NCBI GenBank assembly: GCA_038025085.1
Contig: CM076140.1
Location: 39,369,501-39,433,500, forward strand
Source: Tetragonia tetragonoides
Taxonomy: Eukaryota > Streptophyta > Magnoliopsida > Caryophyllales > Aizoaceae
Reading direction: 5' to 3'
Length of the DNA stretch: 64,000 nt
The stretch's first letter is position 1; the number at the start of each line of letters is the position of its first letter. This document shows positions 33,275-46,267 of the stretch, piece by piece. Under the pieces are notes generated by a model, which worked only from the letters and a program-made list of their open reading frames with translations, ran no database searches and was not told the origin of the DNA. A program made the translations under genes and the position numbers.

Positions 33275-34827
33275 ATGACAAGCTTTGATGTGAAATTCGA
33301 CAAGTGGTTACAATCCATGACATCCGAAGAGAGGATAAGACTTGTGCCTTTTCACTTGAATCCTCTCTTCCACCTTGAGCAAGTTCAAATCATATGGAAT
33401 CTCCTTGAGGAGCAATTGAATTTTGGGACAATGATCTTCATGTCTTCCGCTTTGGGTATAATGAATTATGTCCTCTTCCCGAAGAATTTGCCTCTATCCT
33501 TGGGTTTCCTCATGATCAAGCTCCCTCCACTCCATGGCTTGGAGCAACCCTCGAAGGCTACTACAAGAGGCATCTTGGCCTATCACCAACACAAGCTTCC
33601 TCCATTGCTAGGAGTGATGAACTAGACCTAAATGGTGTAATTGACATCTTCTTCCCTAAGGTAAGGGATGATCATGATGTGATGAGTGAGACCTACTATA
33701 AACGTGCTTTTATTTTATGTCTCTTGCACGGGTACCTCTTTGTTGGTGGAGGTAATAAAGGTAAAACTAGTATGCTTAGAATTGTTGAACAAATTCAAAA
33801 CGATTTTACCTCTATGTCTCTTGTTCTTGGTGAAACTATAATTTGCTTGGACCACAAGAAACAAGAGCCATCGCTTGGTGGATGGACGGGAAACCCTCTT
33901 CTTCTCCAAGTAAGTGCTTGGATTTGTGCTTGAATTATTTGTTTGTTAATAAAGCTCGAATCTTTCATGGATCTTTAACTTCGTATATTTTTTGTTTTTG
34001 TAGATATGGCTTCTTGGCACATGTGCTTTATTGAGAGACACGCTAATGCGCTCAAGTATCAACCAAAGCAATTTCCTGCACGCTGGAGATTGTATTATTA
34101 ATCTACCATTGATGAGTGGCGCGGGTATCTTAAAGCATGTCCCTTACTACGATGGACCATCAAGTGGTGGGGTCTAAAAGCCGCAATCCGATGCAACAAA
34201 GATTCGGGATATTATCAAATCCTTGGTCTTCTCAACTCAACTTATACATTTCCTAGTCGTATTATGCGACAATATGGGAAACGCTAAATTATCCCACAAA
34301 AGGATAGTCTTCCTCCCACCGCGCGAAATTTGACAATTAGTATGCTAAGATCCTGGGAGTGTGAATGGGACCGTCCTCCTAAGTGGACTATTCCTCATAT
34401 CAAGGTGCCCACGACCACATCTTCGGCTTATGAGGCTTGGATGGATTGCAAGACCACGGAGGGTCGTCGTGCTTGTAGGAAATCCGAACAAGGCGATCTT
34501 AAGGCCCAATCGGTCAAATCTAGCCTAAGACTCTCCAACCCTAATGACCTGAAGGGGTAGGGAAAGAAAAAGGGAGTTAAGCAAGTGAGAGGAATCCTTA
34601 ACCCGAAGGCCAAGAAAGATTTGGAAAAGATCACTACCAAACCGCAGGAGGAAGCCCCAATCCGGGCCAATGATCACGAGGCATATTCAAGCACACCTCT
34701 AATGGAGATTTAAGAAGAAGAGCCTATGATCCGAGAGAGATGCGCTCCCAAGGAACGGGATGCGAAGGGTCCAAAAGCGGATGAGCCTATGGTAGATGCG
34801 GGTCCTCCTACCGAGGCTACGGAGTAG
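33275..34827 (+). pseudogene. DUF7745-like gene, antisense inside the Tat element
   Basis: The frame from the ATG at 33,275 begins with MTSEERIRLVPFHLNPLF. After a one-base shift near 33,423 it continues as VFRFGYNELCPLPEEFASIL, the phrase style of the DUF7745 proteins that accompany gypsy elements in plants. FILCLLHGYLFVGG follows near 33,710. An intron fits between GTAAGT at 33,910 and TTTTTGTAG near 34,003, followed by IWLLGT. The C-terminal part is charged and low-complexity, reaching a TAG near 34,827. Frameshifts and stops (near 34,286, 34,558 and 34,712) make it a pseudogene. The family name is my best match, without a search. Confidence 0.55.
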
Positions 34828-35269
34828 TCTACTAATAATAATACTCTTTTCTGACATGTCTAGCTTAGGATTGTCTTTTGTACTGCTTTAAATTCAATAA
34901 GGGTGATGTGCCCCTTTAGGACTTAGATTTAAAATATTTGCATTTTTATTTTTTTAGAATTGCCAAGTCATTTGTAACAGACTTTTTATTATTTATGGAG
35001 ACATGCTCGATTTTATTTAATATTGCAACTTCATTTGTTTTAATATTGTTATTTATTTATTTTTTTTAACAAGTTTTGAACGCGAAAATGATGAAGGGGC
35101 CGGGCCCAATTGCAATTGGGTTATCCTACGTATCCTTTTAGGGGAATCAGGCCGCTCATAGTTCTTATCCGTGCGTTTTTTTAAAATTAAATCCCGTTTT
35201 TTCTTTTTCTTTTCCGGGATTGCTTAGCCTTGTGTGGGCCTCTCAAAAGTGCTATATTATTTGCCTTGC
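34828..35269. other. spacer between the antisense gene and Tat pol
   Basis: AT-rich sequence with a short GC-rich patch (GGGGCCGGGCCC near 35,096). I see no gene. The two coding regions converge here. Confidence 0.5.
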
Positions 35270-36737
35270 CTAGGCATAGAATCTTTTTAGTTGATCCATG
35301 TTTATCCATTGACTAAATTCAATCCCGTCTAAGTTTGCCAACCTTGCAGCTCCACCGGTTAGGATCTTTGTAATTAGAAAAGGACCCAACCAATTTGGCC
35401 TAAACTTGCCTCGTGGGTCAACGACATTGGCCCTTACTCCTTTGAGTACTAGATCTCCAACTTTGAGATCTCTCATTTTGAGCTTTTGGTTGAAGTGCTT
35501 TGTTAATCTCTTTTGATTGATTCTCACATTGTGCAAAGCTTGCAACCTCTTCTCTTCTAGTAAGACAAATTGGTTGTAGAGGGCTTGGACCCAATCCACT
35601 TCTGGAATTTGGCTTTCTAGGATGATCCTTAGAGATGGGACCTCTAGCTCGATTGGTAATATGGCTTCCATTACATAAACTAGAGAGTATTGTGTTGCTC
35701 CCGTTGATGCTCGGATGGAAGTCCTATATCCCCAAAGTGCGAATGACAACTTGTCGGGCCAATCGTAATAATTTTCGGACATCCTCTCGATGATTTTCTT
35801 AATATTCTTTCTAGCTGCTTTTACTGCACCGTTTGTTTGCGCTCGGTAGGGAGATGACTTTCGATGTTGGATCTTGAACTGAGCTAAGATTTCAATCACT
35901 TCTTTTATAAAATACGACCCATTATCGCTAATGATTTCTTGGGGAACCCCATATCTGGCTATTATATTGTTTTTGATGAACTTGACCACATGCTTTGCTT
36001 TGAGCTTTGCGTAGGATTGCACTTCGACCCATTTAGTAAAGTAGTCAATTGCAACTAGAATGTATTAATGGACCCCCTTTACCTGTTGGGGTTATCTTGC
36101 CAATGATATCTATTCCCCAAGCCGAGAAAGGCCAAGGCGAGGTGAAAGTATATAGTGGGCTTGGCGGCAGGTGTTGTAGATTTGCGTGTGTCTGGCACTG
36201 TACGCATGTTTTGACGAATTCACAACAGTCTTTCTCCATCGTGGTCCAATAATAGCCAAGCCTAATTATCTTCCTAGATAACATCATACCGTTCATGTGC
36301 GGTCTGCAAACTCCTCCATGTACGTCTCTAGAGACTTTATGGGCCATTTCGGTGCCTAAGCACAAGAGATTAATCCCGTTTGGGGTTTTCTTGTATATTT
36401 GACCTTGTACCTCAATAAATTGGGCTGCGAGCCTTCTAAGTGCCTTTTGCTCTCTAGGGCTAGAATCAGGAGGGTAAATTCGATGGACGGGTAGGTTTAT
36501 ATCGGTGTACCATTCATTTTCTTCATCATAGAATACCTCCAAAGCACCGCAGTTTGAAGGTTTGGACCTTCTTTGCACGCAAATGGGCATTATCCGAATG
36601 GAATCAAGTATGTTGATCATGCTTGCCAGTTTAGCCAAGGCATCTGCGAATTGGTTATCTTCTCTTGGAAGGTATGTGAAATGTATTCGGTTGAAGTACA
36701 CCACGATTTTGTCTAAACATTCTTGGTAGAGTGCCAA
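35270..36737 (-). pseudogene. Tat gypsy integrase and second RNase H-like region
   Basis: 36,737-36,045 starts with the end of an RNase H-like domain (FTYLPREDNQFADALAKLAS), then an integrase zinc domain (CVQCQTH) and the start of the core (WPFSAWGIDIIGK). 36,022-35,270 continues the core with YGVPQEIISDNGSYF and SPYRAQTNGAVKAARKN, then the C-terminal region (KVGDLVLKGV, GPFLITKIL). The frames differ, so the polyprotein is broken at about 36,040. This is the 3' end of the Tat pol. Confidence 0.87.
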
Positions 36738-38884
36738 AAATTCACTTTTGACTTTCCATACTTTGGAAATTTGGTTGATTATGAGCGATGAGTCACCATA
36801 GACTCAAAGTGTTTTAATGCCAAGGCTTATGGCGGATTGCAGTCCTTTTATGCAAGCTTCATAATCCGCGCCATTGTTGGTGACTTCGTATCCAACTTGA
36901 CGGAGATAGGTGTATGTGCACCGTCATGAGACACTATCAGCACACCTACCCCAAAGCTCTTTTAGTTAGATGCTCCATCGAAGTATAGTTGCCATGTCTC
37001 AGTGTCTAGAGTCATAACCCCTTCGTCTGGGAAGTGATATTCTTCCTTGCAATCAGGTTCGTCTATAGCTTGATCGGCTAGGTATTCCGAGATAACATGT
37101 CCTTTGATTTCTTTTTGGTGTTCAAATCTGAGGTCAAACTCAGATAGAAGGACGGTCCATCTTGCTATTCTACCATTCAGGATGGGCTTTTCAAATATAT
37201 ATTTCAAAGGGTTTTCTCTCGATCTTATGTGGATCGTGTGTTGGACCATGTAATGTCGCAGTTTCTTGGTCGTGGTGACCAAGGCTAGGCATGCCTTTTC
37301 TAGAGGGGAATAGCAGGTTTCGTACTCTAGAAACTTCTTGCTCACATAGTAGATGACCTTCTCTTCCTTATTTATTTCCTGGGCTAGCATGACCCCCATT
37401 GATATTTTTCGTGACAGTAAGCAAGAGAATTAAAGGCATGCCTGGAGTGGGCAGTACCAGTACGGGTGGTTCAGATAGATAGGCCTTGATTTTGTCAAAG
37501 GCTTTTTGGCATTGTTCATTCCATTCTTTTTTTACCTCTTTCTTAAGCTTTTTGAATATGGGCTCGCATGTGATAGTCAATTTGGAAATGAATCGACTAA
37601 TGTATTGGATTCTTCCCAGGAAACCCTTGATTTCTTTTTATGTTTTTGGAGGAGGCATGTCTATTATGGCTTTGATCTTGGATGGATCAATCTTGATCCC
37701 TCTGGTGTTTATGACAAATCCTAAAAGCTTGCTGGATGTGACTTCGAATGCGTACTTTTTGGGATTAAGTCTCATGTTGTACTTCCTAAGTTTATCGAAT
37801 TTTTTTTTTAAGTGAGGGTACATGCCCTTCTCTTTCCTTAGACTTTATGATCATGTCGTCCACATATACTTCTGCCTCTTTGTGCATCATATTGTGGAGA
37901 AGGGTGGTCGCGGTTCTTTGATACGTAGCCCCTGCAATCTTAAGCCCGAATGGCATCACGGTGTAGCAATAAGTGCCCCATTGTGTGATGAAAGTGGTTT
38001 TCTCCTTATCCTCTTTGGCCATTAGGACCTGGTTATACCCTGCGTACCTGTCCATGAACGATAGGAGGGCGTGTCCGGCTGTATTGTCTACCAGAACATC
38101 TATGTGGGGTAGTGGAAAGTCATCTTTGGGGCTTGCTTTGTTTAAGTCCCTGAAATCCACGCACATTCGTACTCGACCATCCTTTTTTTGGGACTGGAAC
38201 GATGTTGGCTACCCAATCGGGGTAACTGGCCACTCTTATGAAGCCTGCATCAAGTTGGTTTTGGACCTCTTCTTTGATCTTGAGAGCCCACTCCGGTTTC
38301 ATTCTTCTTAGCTTTTGTTTGACTGGTTTGCAGACGGGTTTTAGCGGGATGGTATGTTGGGCAATGTTGCGGTCTATACCAGGCATGTCCTTGTAGGGCC
38401 AGGCGAAAACATCCATATAATTCTTTAGGAGTGTTACGAACTGTTCGCGTTCATTAGAAGTTGCAATATTTATCGTCTCTGTTTCTTCGACTATTGAAGT
38501 CTTTTGTTCGTGGTCAATTAGTGCTTTAATGACTTCTTTTGGCAATTCTGTTATGTCTTCTGAATTATTAGCAACAAGGCAATCCGAGTAAGCGAAATCA
38601 GCACTCATTACATTGATAAAAGCGCACAATAGATCAATGAGGTCGTCACTGACGACCTTAGTAGCAACAGGAATAGACTGGGGTGGACTACCCGATACTT
38701 CTAGGACAACAGACTCAGAATCAGACTCGGACTCAGAATCAGACCCGGAATCAGAATTGGGCCCTTCTGAAGGACCATTGCGGATCGTGAACTTGTACTT
38801 GACTCCCTCAACTGGATCCCACTTCGTCTTTTTCTTCTAGGTGGCACGGTCGGGCCCGATTGGGGCAATAAGCTTGGACGGGTT
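36738..38884 (-). pseudogene. Tat gypsy RT and RNase H
   Basis: Successive minus-strand pieces carry the sequence before RT (FAWPYKDMPGID near 38,390), RT with MCVDFRDLNKASPKDDFPLP, YTVMPFGL and catalytic YVDDM (38,166-37,792), the RT thumb (37,823-37,368) and RNase H (37,399-36,962, YYVSKKFLEYE and YSPLEKACLALV). Between 36,960 and 36,740 an RNase H-like segment (NNGADYEACIKGLQSA) is interrupted by a stop. Several frame changes show decay. The segment joins the 47,332-48,108 part across the Sirevirus insertion. Confidence 0.85.
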
Positions 38885-38889
38885 GAAAC

Positions 38890-40175
38890 TATTAGTGCAC
38901 AAGAGGGGGGTAAATTGTGAACTAGAACCAATTGCGGAATAATAACTAATTTTTCGATTATTATATGTTAAGTAAATTAAATCAAATAAGCGAAATAAGA
39001 AACAAAAGAAAATAATAAAGCACTCGCGATTTTACGAGGAAAACTCTTTGCTAATGCAAAGATAAAAACCTGGGCCCGAAGGACTTTAAAACACTACTTC
39101 TCTTATTTAAGTAATGTTTTACAACTCGATCATACTAACTCTAATATGATCCACGAAACTGGTAACTCTACCAAGCCAATCTTACCTAGGAGTTCTCCTA
39201 AGTACAAATGACAACTTACTCAAGTTGCCTGATGGTATGGCAATGTTTCAACCCTTGATACTTCAATAAGCAGAAGGTACAATATAATCATATAGTATGC
39301 TTGTAGGAGGGACGTTACTTGGGGTAGATGACAATATGACTTGTTCGTGTTCAGCTTTGTTCTCTCAAATGAAAATGTCGTTCAGTTTTCTTTTTAGAGA
39401 GCTTAAGAATAAAGATAGAGTTTCTTGTTTTTATACAGAAGAAATGAATTCTCTATTTTAAGAAAATCAATCAAGAAACTTATCCTTTTTCTCATGATCT
39501 AATTTTGGTTGAGATAATTAAGGAACACAATTCCTTATCTTTAGCTAGATCATATTAAGGAGATAATTTAGATTTCAAAATACAGTTTATGAAATCAGGA
39601 TTATAGCTAAGATCTTTATAATGATAAAAGATACTTAAATGTCTCAAAACTGATTTTCACAAATAAAATCAAAAAGATCTTAAATTAGTTTTAGCAAGAG
39701 TCTCAAAAATTATTTTGAGGAATATTTTAGGTAATCAGAGATACACCAAATCAGAGAATATTATTTTGAAATACTTGTAGTTTGAAAAAGATTTTTCTCT
39801 TGCAAAGAAGGTTAAATAAAGAAAAACATTTGCTAAGATTAATTCCTAACAATATTTTCTTGATGAACTTTTATTTGTATACGTAGCATAGTAGGAATGT
39901 TCTAGGAATTACTAGAGTCCTAGAACAGTCCATTTAGCACGTACATAAGCCACGTTCCGTCATATTGCCAATACTTCAAGTAACGTTCCCTTGTGAGCAT
40001 ACTTTAACATTTTCTCTAAAAATCTAAGAGAAAAGTTAACAAGACTTGAATCTTCATTTGATCATTATACAAGCTCTTGAATAACCTAAAAGCACTAAGA
40101 AGACAAGTCAAAAACATCACACAATATAAAAGTTTGTTAGCATCAAAACATACCTTATAGTGAAATACCTCAACA
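38890..40175 (-). repeat. 3' LTR of the Sirevirus
   Basis: A 1,286-bp LTR, next to the purine tract at 40,176-40,189. On the minus strand it starts TGTTGAGG and ends CTAATA, so the usual terminal CA appears as TA. Confidence 0.85.
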
Positions 40176-40189
40176 ATTTCCCCATTTTT
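40176..40189 (-). promoter_or_regulatory. Sirevirus polypurine tract
   Basis: AAAAATGGGGAAAT on the minus strand directly abuts the 3' LTR. Confidence 0.75.
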
Positions 40190-40782
40190 GATGATGACAA
40201 ATTTGTGTGATGTGCTATATGTCAAGAACACATAAAGGAACAATTTGTAATAAAGTCAAGACATATATACCAATACAGTGGACGATTTTCAAGACACCAT
40301 TGGTGTGCTACCTATTCGTAGTGAGTAGGTAAATGTTTCCACTGTCAACCTGCATTATTTAGATGAACTAAATAATATGGAGAACACGAGTGTGTTCTAT
40401 TTGAGTGTTCCTGCAAGACTAACAACAAGGGTCAGTGATGTGCTTTATTTAAGCACATATCAAAAAGAGTTCTTGCAAGCTGTAAGCATTATTGGTACTT
40501 AGACAAAAGATTAAATTAGTTAGGATCTAATAATCCAACTTGAAGCTTTAGCTAGAGAGGTCTAAGTTAACTAGCATCACACCACGTTTTCCCCCTTTGA
40601 CAACATCAAAAAGTCCAAGGTTGCAAGGTGAAGAGGAAAATTATTACAAACCACAATTAATAGTCCAAAGCAAGCATAATTAAACATAGTAAAGTAGCTC
40701 AAACAACAATCTAGTGATGCTATGACTACCAACAAGCATGAGTTCAAAGAACAACAAACAAACATCTATAGGAAAAGAGAAA

Positions 40783-42377
40783 CTAAGGGCCTTGGTTAAA
40801 GCGATTGAGGGCGTCCATGAGTTGAGAGTGATGGAGAATTTGGCGACGATCCATTATGGTGATCTGACCTTGAAGACCTTGAACATGAAGATTTGTCCTG
40901 CGAGCCATATACCCGATGTGATTCACATCATTGCGCATGGTGTTCAGATCACCACGCATCTCACCCATAGAGACAGAGAGAAGTCCCATACTATCATTCA
41001 TTATGTTCCATGCTGAATCATTAGGATGAGCCGGGCCAGTAGGTTAAGCACCAGAAAAGCCCCCTGTAAAATTGCCACTAAAGTCCGCCTAAGTGGTGGT
41101 GTGAGGAGTTGAATCAGTGGGTGGGGGTGTAGCAAAGGCAGGATTATCAAAAGTTGGTGGGGGATTAGAGGTACTGGGAACGTTCTGGGGGAGAGTTCTT
41201 GTGCGGATTTTGAGCTGAGAAGCAGCACGACGCCATTCATCGTTCACCCATTCAAAGCGCATAACTTTCATAGAGCAAGAGTTTAATTCATCAATGTGGT
41301 GAGTAGAAAAACCACTAGGGAGGGGTACTTTACATAATTTGAAAAGGGAGGTGAGTAGCATTGCATATGGGAGAATGTGGTTTTTGTGATTTTTGCAGTA
41401 GGCAATATGATAGAGCATGAGTTTCCCAAAGTTAATTTTCCTATGGGTAACCATATAATCCAAAACAACCATGTCAAGATAGCTAATGCATGTGCGACGT
41501 TCTTGGCGAAGGAGAATATTTTGAGCAATAAGACGGTGAACGACCCTATTCTGGATGGTGAGTTCCCTGGCATTGAGTTTCCTAGGGGTCCTTATGGTAC
41601 CATCCCCAGCAAGACGTCTAGTAATTTCAAGGGGTGTAGTTTTGGTTATAGGAGGCCAGTCACCTTTGACATAGTGAGCCCAACCATGGTGGGAGAGCTG
41701 TAGACAGTTCTTAAGGTGTCGCAAGTAAATTGAAATTTTACCCCATTCACAAACGCAGTACCCACACCCTGATTTAAAGTAAAAGAAGCATAAAACTGGC
41801 TTACCTCTCCATTATGGGTAAACTCTGAAACAGTGAAGAGACGTTCCCAACCTTGAGCTTGGATCATGGCCCAAATTTCCCCAAACCCGTTATCTTGTAA
41901 CCACTCAGCATTGACCATCTTCATGTGAGTTTGCTTCCTAAGTCCGTAGGTGTCAGCGATGCTTCTTACAATTTCGTCAGGTATAGGATATGTGGCATAG
42001 GAGACCCCGGGCATAAGTTGCATGTCAATAGGGGCCTTTCTTTTGCCCTTTGATGGAGCTGGAGAGTCTTCAAGGTATGGCCCACTGTCGCTTTCATCGG
42101 AATCGTCACTCACATTGCGAACGGGTTGTTTGGAGGTACCCTTGCCTCTCCAACGTTCCCCCTTAGTTGGTGCCCGATCTGGTGATGTAAGCATGGGAAC
42201 AAGAGAGGGAGTATCCTCACTCTGAATTTCACCAGGAGGGACTTGAGAGGAGGAGCCTTGAGGAACCATACGATTTCGAAACTTACGCATAGCCATGGTG
42301 AAGAGGTGGGATTGTTTTTGGGAGTGTGGTGTTTGACGGTGGAGAGCAAAGAGATTTGTGTGGCTTGGCTTGAGCAT
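40783..42377 (-). pseudogene. Sirevirus env-like (plant transposon protein domain) region
   Basis: Two overlapping pieces in different frames, 42,377-41,646 and 41,724-41,089, plus a tail to 40,783, lie between pol and the 3' LTR, where Sireviruses carry their extra, so-called envelope-like gene. The N-terminus is basic and Ser/Pro-rich. The middle (DEIVRSIADTYGLRK, AEWLQDNGFGEIW) resembles the putative plant transposon protein domain (PF20167). The tail may form a coiled coil. I see no convincing signal peptide or membrane anchor, so an envelope function is not supported here. A frameshift near 41,700 breaks it. Confidence 0.6.
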
Positions 42378-43239
42378 GCGACTTCCTTATATAGCCGAAA
42401 GAGCAAGGAAAAAGGAGAAGTATTGTCTTGTCATGGCAAGTGAATCCATCTTACCATAAAGAGGCAAGACATGCATTGGAGTAAAGTTTCCCAAAAAAAC
42501 AGCCTTTGTTCCCTTCTTTTAGCTCCCACACGGTATTCCAAAGAATCCCAAGCAAGTAGAAAACAAAACCTAGAGCAGTAGATGTTATGTCCAAGAGGGG
42601 TAGGAAATAAATATGTTTCCTAGTTTGACAAGTGTTTGGAAGAGCTATTAGTTGATATGAGGTGGGATTGTGGAATAAGATTATTTCCAAAAAAAACGAG
42701 AATCTTTGAGTAATATTACGTAAGATATGTTACGCAACTGAAAGGAAGATTTCGGGAGGAACTTTTTTTTTTTTTTTTTTTTTTAAGCGAAGGAAAGAAT
42801 ATGAACTGGAAAAATGAGCACACCTTTATTTCACTTCTTTAAGCCATCTTCTTATATCTCCCACATAAGGTAATAAGGAGTTGCACGCCATGGGGTATGT
42901 AGAGGGTAATTTTTATCTGACTTGGTAGGTGTTTAATCTCAAAGAGCAAGGACTAGTGGGGCTTGTAATATGGTAACAAAGTTGAGCTTAACTCATACTA
43001 GTCCTTTAGAAAGAAGTTTGCTTTAACAAACAAAAATATGGATGAAAGTAATGTAACACAGAGAATACAAAGATGCAAAAATCAGTATAGCATCGCATGA
43101 GACATTTGTGAGTCCTTTAAAATGCAAAGCATACATGGCATGGAAGTAAAAATTGCAACAATATAATAATATCAAACAAGACTTTGCTCAATGGACCAAT
43201 CAAAGCAAGCATTTAGAGGAATCACACAGGTGATACGGA
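42378..43239. other. non-coding spacer between Sirevirus pol and env-like region
   Basis: AT-rich with a homopolymeric T tract near 42,762-42,784. No coding sequence recognised. Confidence 0.5.
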
Positions 43240-46200
43240 TCAATTTAGGCGAATCATGCCTAAGTCAAGTCGGATTTTTTCAAATCTTTCTCTACTTAGA
43301 GCTTTTGTAAAAATATCAGCGATTTGATTTTCAGTAGCACAGAACTCTAATTTAACTAAGCCTTTTTCAACGTTATCACGTAGGAAGTGATGGCGTATTT
43401 CTATATGCTTGGTTCTAGAGTGGCTTACGGGATTTTTTGAAATATTTATTGCGCTAGTATTATCACAAAAAATGGGGAAACAACCACAATCAATATTAAA
43501 ATCATGAAGTTGTTGTTTCACCCATAGTATTTGAGCATAGCAGGCAGCCGCAGCCACATATTCTGCCTCGACAGTGGATAAAGCAACAGAATTTTGTTTT
43601 TTCGATGCCCAAGATATAAGGCAAGCTCCCAGAAACTGAGCCATACCAGATGTGCTCTTGCGATCTACTAAATAGACTGCATAATCTGAGTCAGAAAAAC
43701 CGATCAAATCCATGTCCACGCATTTTGGGTAAAAGAGGCATATATCATGAGTTACCTTGAGGTAACGAAGAATACGTTTAGCTGCCTTTAAGTGAGATTC
43801 TTTTGGACTTGATTGAAAGCGAGAACATAGGCTTACACTGAACATTAAGTCTGGCCTACTGGCGGTTAAGTAAAGTAGAGATCCGATAATACCTTTGTAT
43901 TCTATTTCATCTACTGACATACCATTATCTAACTTTTGAGCAGTTGGTACAGGCGTGTCATAAGGCTTGGATTCCTCCATTTTGTATTTCTTCAAGAGTT
44001 CCTTACTGTATTTTTGTTCATGGATTCTTATTCCATCTTTGTCTTGTCTTACCTGTAGTCCAAGAAAGAGTTTTAACTCTCCCATCATGCTCATTTCGAA
44101 TTCGCCTTGCATTATCTGGGAGAATTTTTCACAGAGTTTGTTGTTAGTTGCACCAAAGATAATGTCATCCACATAAATTTGCACTACTAAAATATCATCA
44201 CCTTCACTTTGCAAAAAAAAGGTTTTATCAATTAAACCTCTTCTAAAACCCTTTTCAATTTAAAATTTAGATAATCTCTCATACCAAGCTCGGGGAGCTT
44301 GTTTTAAACCATAAAGAGCTTTATCTAATTTGTAAACATGGTGAGGAAAATCTTTATTTTCAAAACCCAGAGGTTGTTCGACAAAAACTTCCTCTTTGAG
44401 GTAGCCATTTAAAAAGGCGGTTTTCACATCCATTTGATAGGGAATAAAGGTTTTGTGAGCGGCAAAGGCGATTAACATACGAATAGCTTCAAGTCTAGCT
44501 ACAGGAGCAAAAGTTTCATCGTAATCGATGCCCTCTTGTTGATTATAACCTTTGACAACCAATCTAGCTTTTTTGCGAACAATAATGCCAGTATCATCTA
44601 AGTTGTTACTAAAAACCCATTTGGTCCCAATCACTGAGTGATTTTTAGTACGAGGTTCAAGATGCCAGACGTTATTTCTATCAAATTGGTTAAGTTCATC
44701 TTGCATAGCTAAAATCCAATAAGGGTCCTCTAGAGCAATTTTATAATTTTTGGGTTCTATCTCTGATAAAAAAGCATGGAAAGCACATATGTTTTTAACA
44801 GAAGATCTAGTTTGAACTCCCTTGGTTGGATCAGTGATGATTTGATCCAATGGACGAGAGCTTTGATGCTTGAATGTTCTTCGTACTGAAGTTGTTGGCT
44901 GGGTTGTGCTTTGATCTTCTTGAGTAGTAGCTTCCTCATTCGTTCCATCTGTTGTGTCTATCTGTTCTTCTTGAATGGATTCGGCATTTTGCTCAACGTG
45001 AGGTTCCATTGTTTCAGGGACGTTCTCAGCGGGTGTTGTGTCAGTTGGTCATGACAATCCTAGTTCGAATTCATCGTCTTCCTGCGTTTCCCTGTACATA
45101 GATTTAAACTCATCAAATATTATGTGAATACTCTTTTCAATGCATTTTGTTCTTTTATTATACACTCGATAGGCCTTGCTTCGTAGTGAATAACCAATGA
45201 AGATTGCTTCATCACTACGAGCATCAAATTTACCCAGATTTTCTTTACCATTTTTGTGAACAAAGCAACGAGCTCTAAAAGTGTGAAAGTAAGAAATGTT
45301 TGGTTTCTTACCATAGAATAGCTCGTAAGGGGTTTTCTGAAGAATAGATCTTACCATGGCTTGGTTAATAATGTAACAAGCTGTACTTACTGCCTCTACC
45401 CAAAAGCTATTTGGGAGATCACTTGATAGAAGCATTGCCCCGGTCATGTCTTCCAAGGTTCGATATTTTCGTTCCACCACTCCATTTTGTTGTGGAGTTC
45501 TTGGTGTTAAAAAATTGTGATCTATTCCATTTTCATTGCAATAACTCGTAAACTTAGAGTTTTCGAATTCAGTTCCGTGATCTGACCTAATAGATGAGAA
45601 TTGAAGATTAATCTGTTTTTGAACTTTTCTAATGAGAATAAGAAATTCATCAAACACATCTTCCTTATAGCTAAGAAATAGGGTCCAAGTGAACCTGGAA
45701 TAGTCATCAAGTAAAACGAAGACATACTTACTTCCTCCTCTGCTCAGAGATTTTATAGGTCCACATAGATCTATTTGAATAAGTTGCAAGGGCATAGAGG
45801 TGCTTACCAGATTCTTCGATTTGAAGGAGGAACGTACATGTTTTCCCCTTGCACATGCTTCACAAACACCATTATAATGAAGCTTAAATTTAGGCAGTCC
45901 TTCTACTAGCTTTTGGGTGTAAAGTTTATTTAAAATTCTAAAGCTAGCATGTCCTAGACGTTTATGCCATAAGAGAGGATCACTCTCGAGAACACTCATG
46001 CACGTAAGACTGTTTTCAGGTAAGGTTTGAAGATCAAGTTTGTATACGTTTCCGCAACGTATACCTAATAAAATTTGTTCACCTGAATTTTCTTTACAAA
46101 CTTTGCAATGTTTTCAGGTAAAACTAACTTCGTTCCCCCTGTCACATAGCTGGGAAATGCTTAAGAGATTATATTCCAAGCCATCTACTAGGAGAACATT

Positions 46201-46240
46201 CTCAATAGAGTGAGTAAGAGTTTTACCTACCTTACCAACT
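43240..46240 (-). pseudogene. Sirevirus pol: integrase, RT, RNase H (two nonsense codons)
   Basis: One frame runs from at least 45,999 to 43,240, interrupted only by TGA at 45,049-45,051 and TAA at 44,260-44,262. Domains in order: GAG-pre-integrase (WHKRLGHASFRIL, CEACARGKH), integrase core (IQIDLCGPIKS, DHGTEFEN, PQQNGVVERKYRTL), RT ([29 protein letters not shown]) and RNase H (STVEAEYVAAAACYAQ, KHIEIRHHFLRD). The pre-integrase part continues upstream to about 46,240 with one more stop. Protease and gag are deleted. Confidence 0.9.
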
Positions 46241-46267
46241 CTAATATGATCCACTAATTCTCTTATT

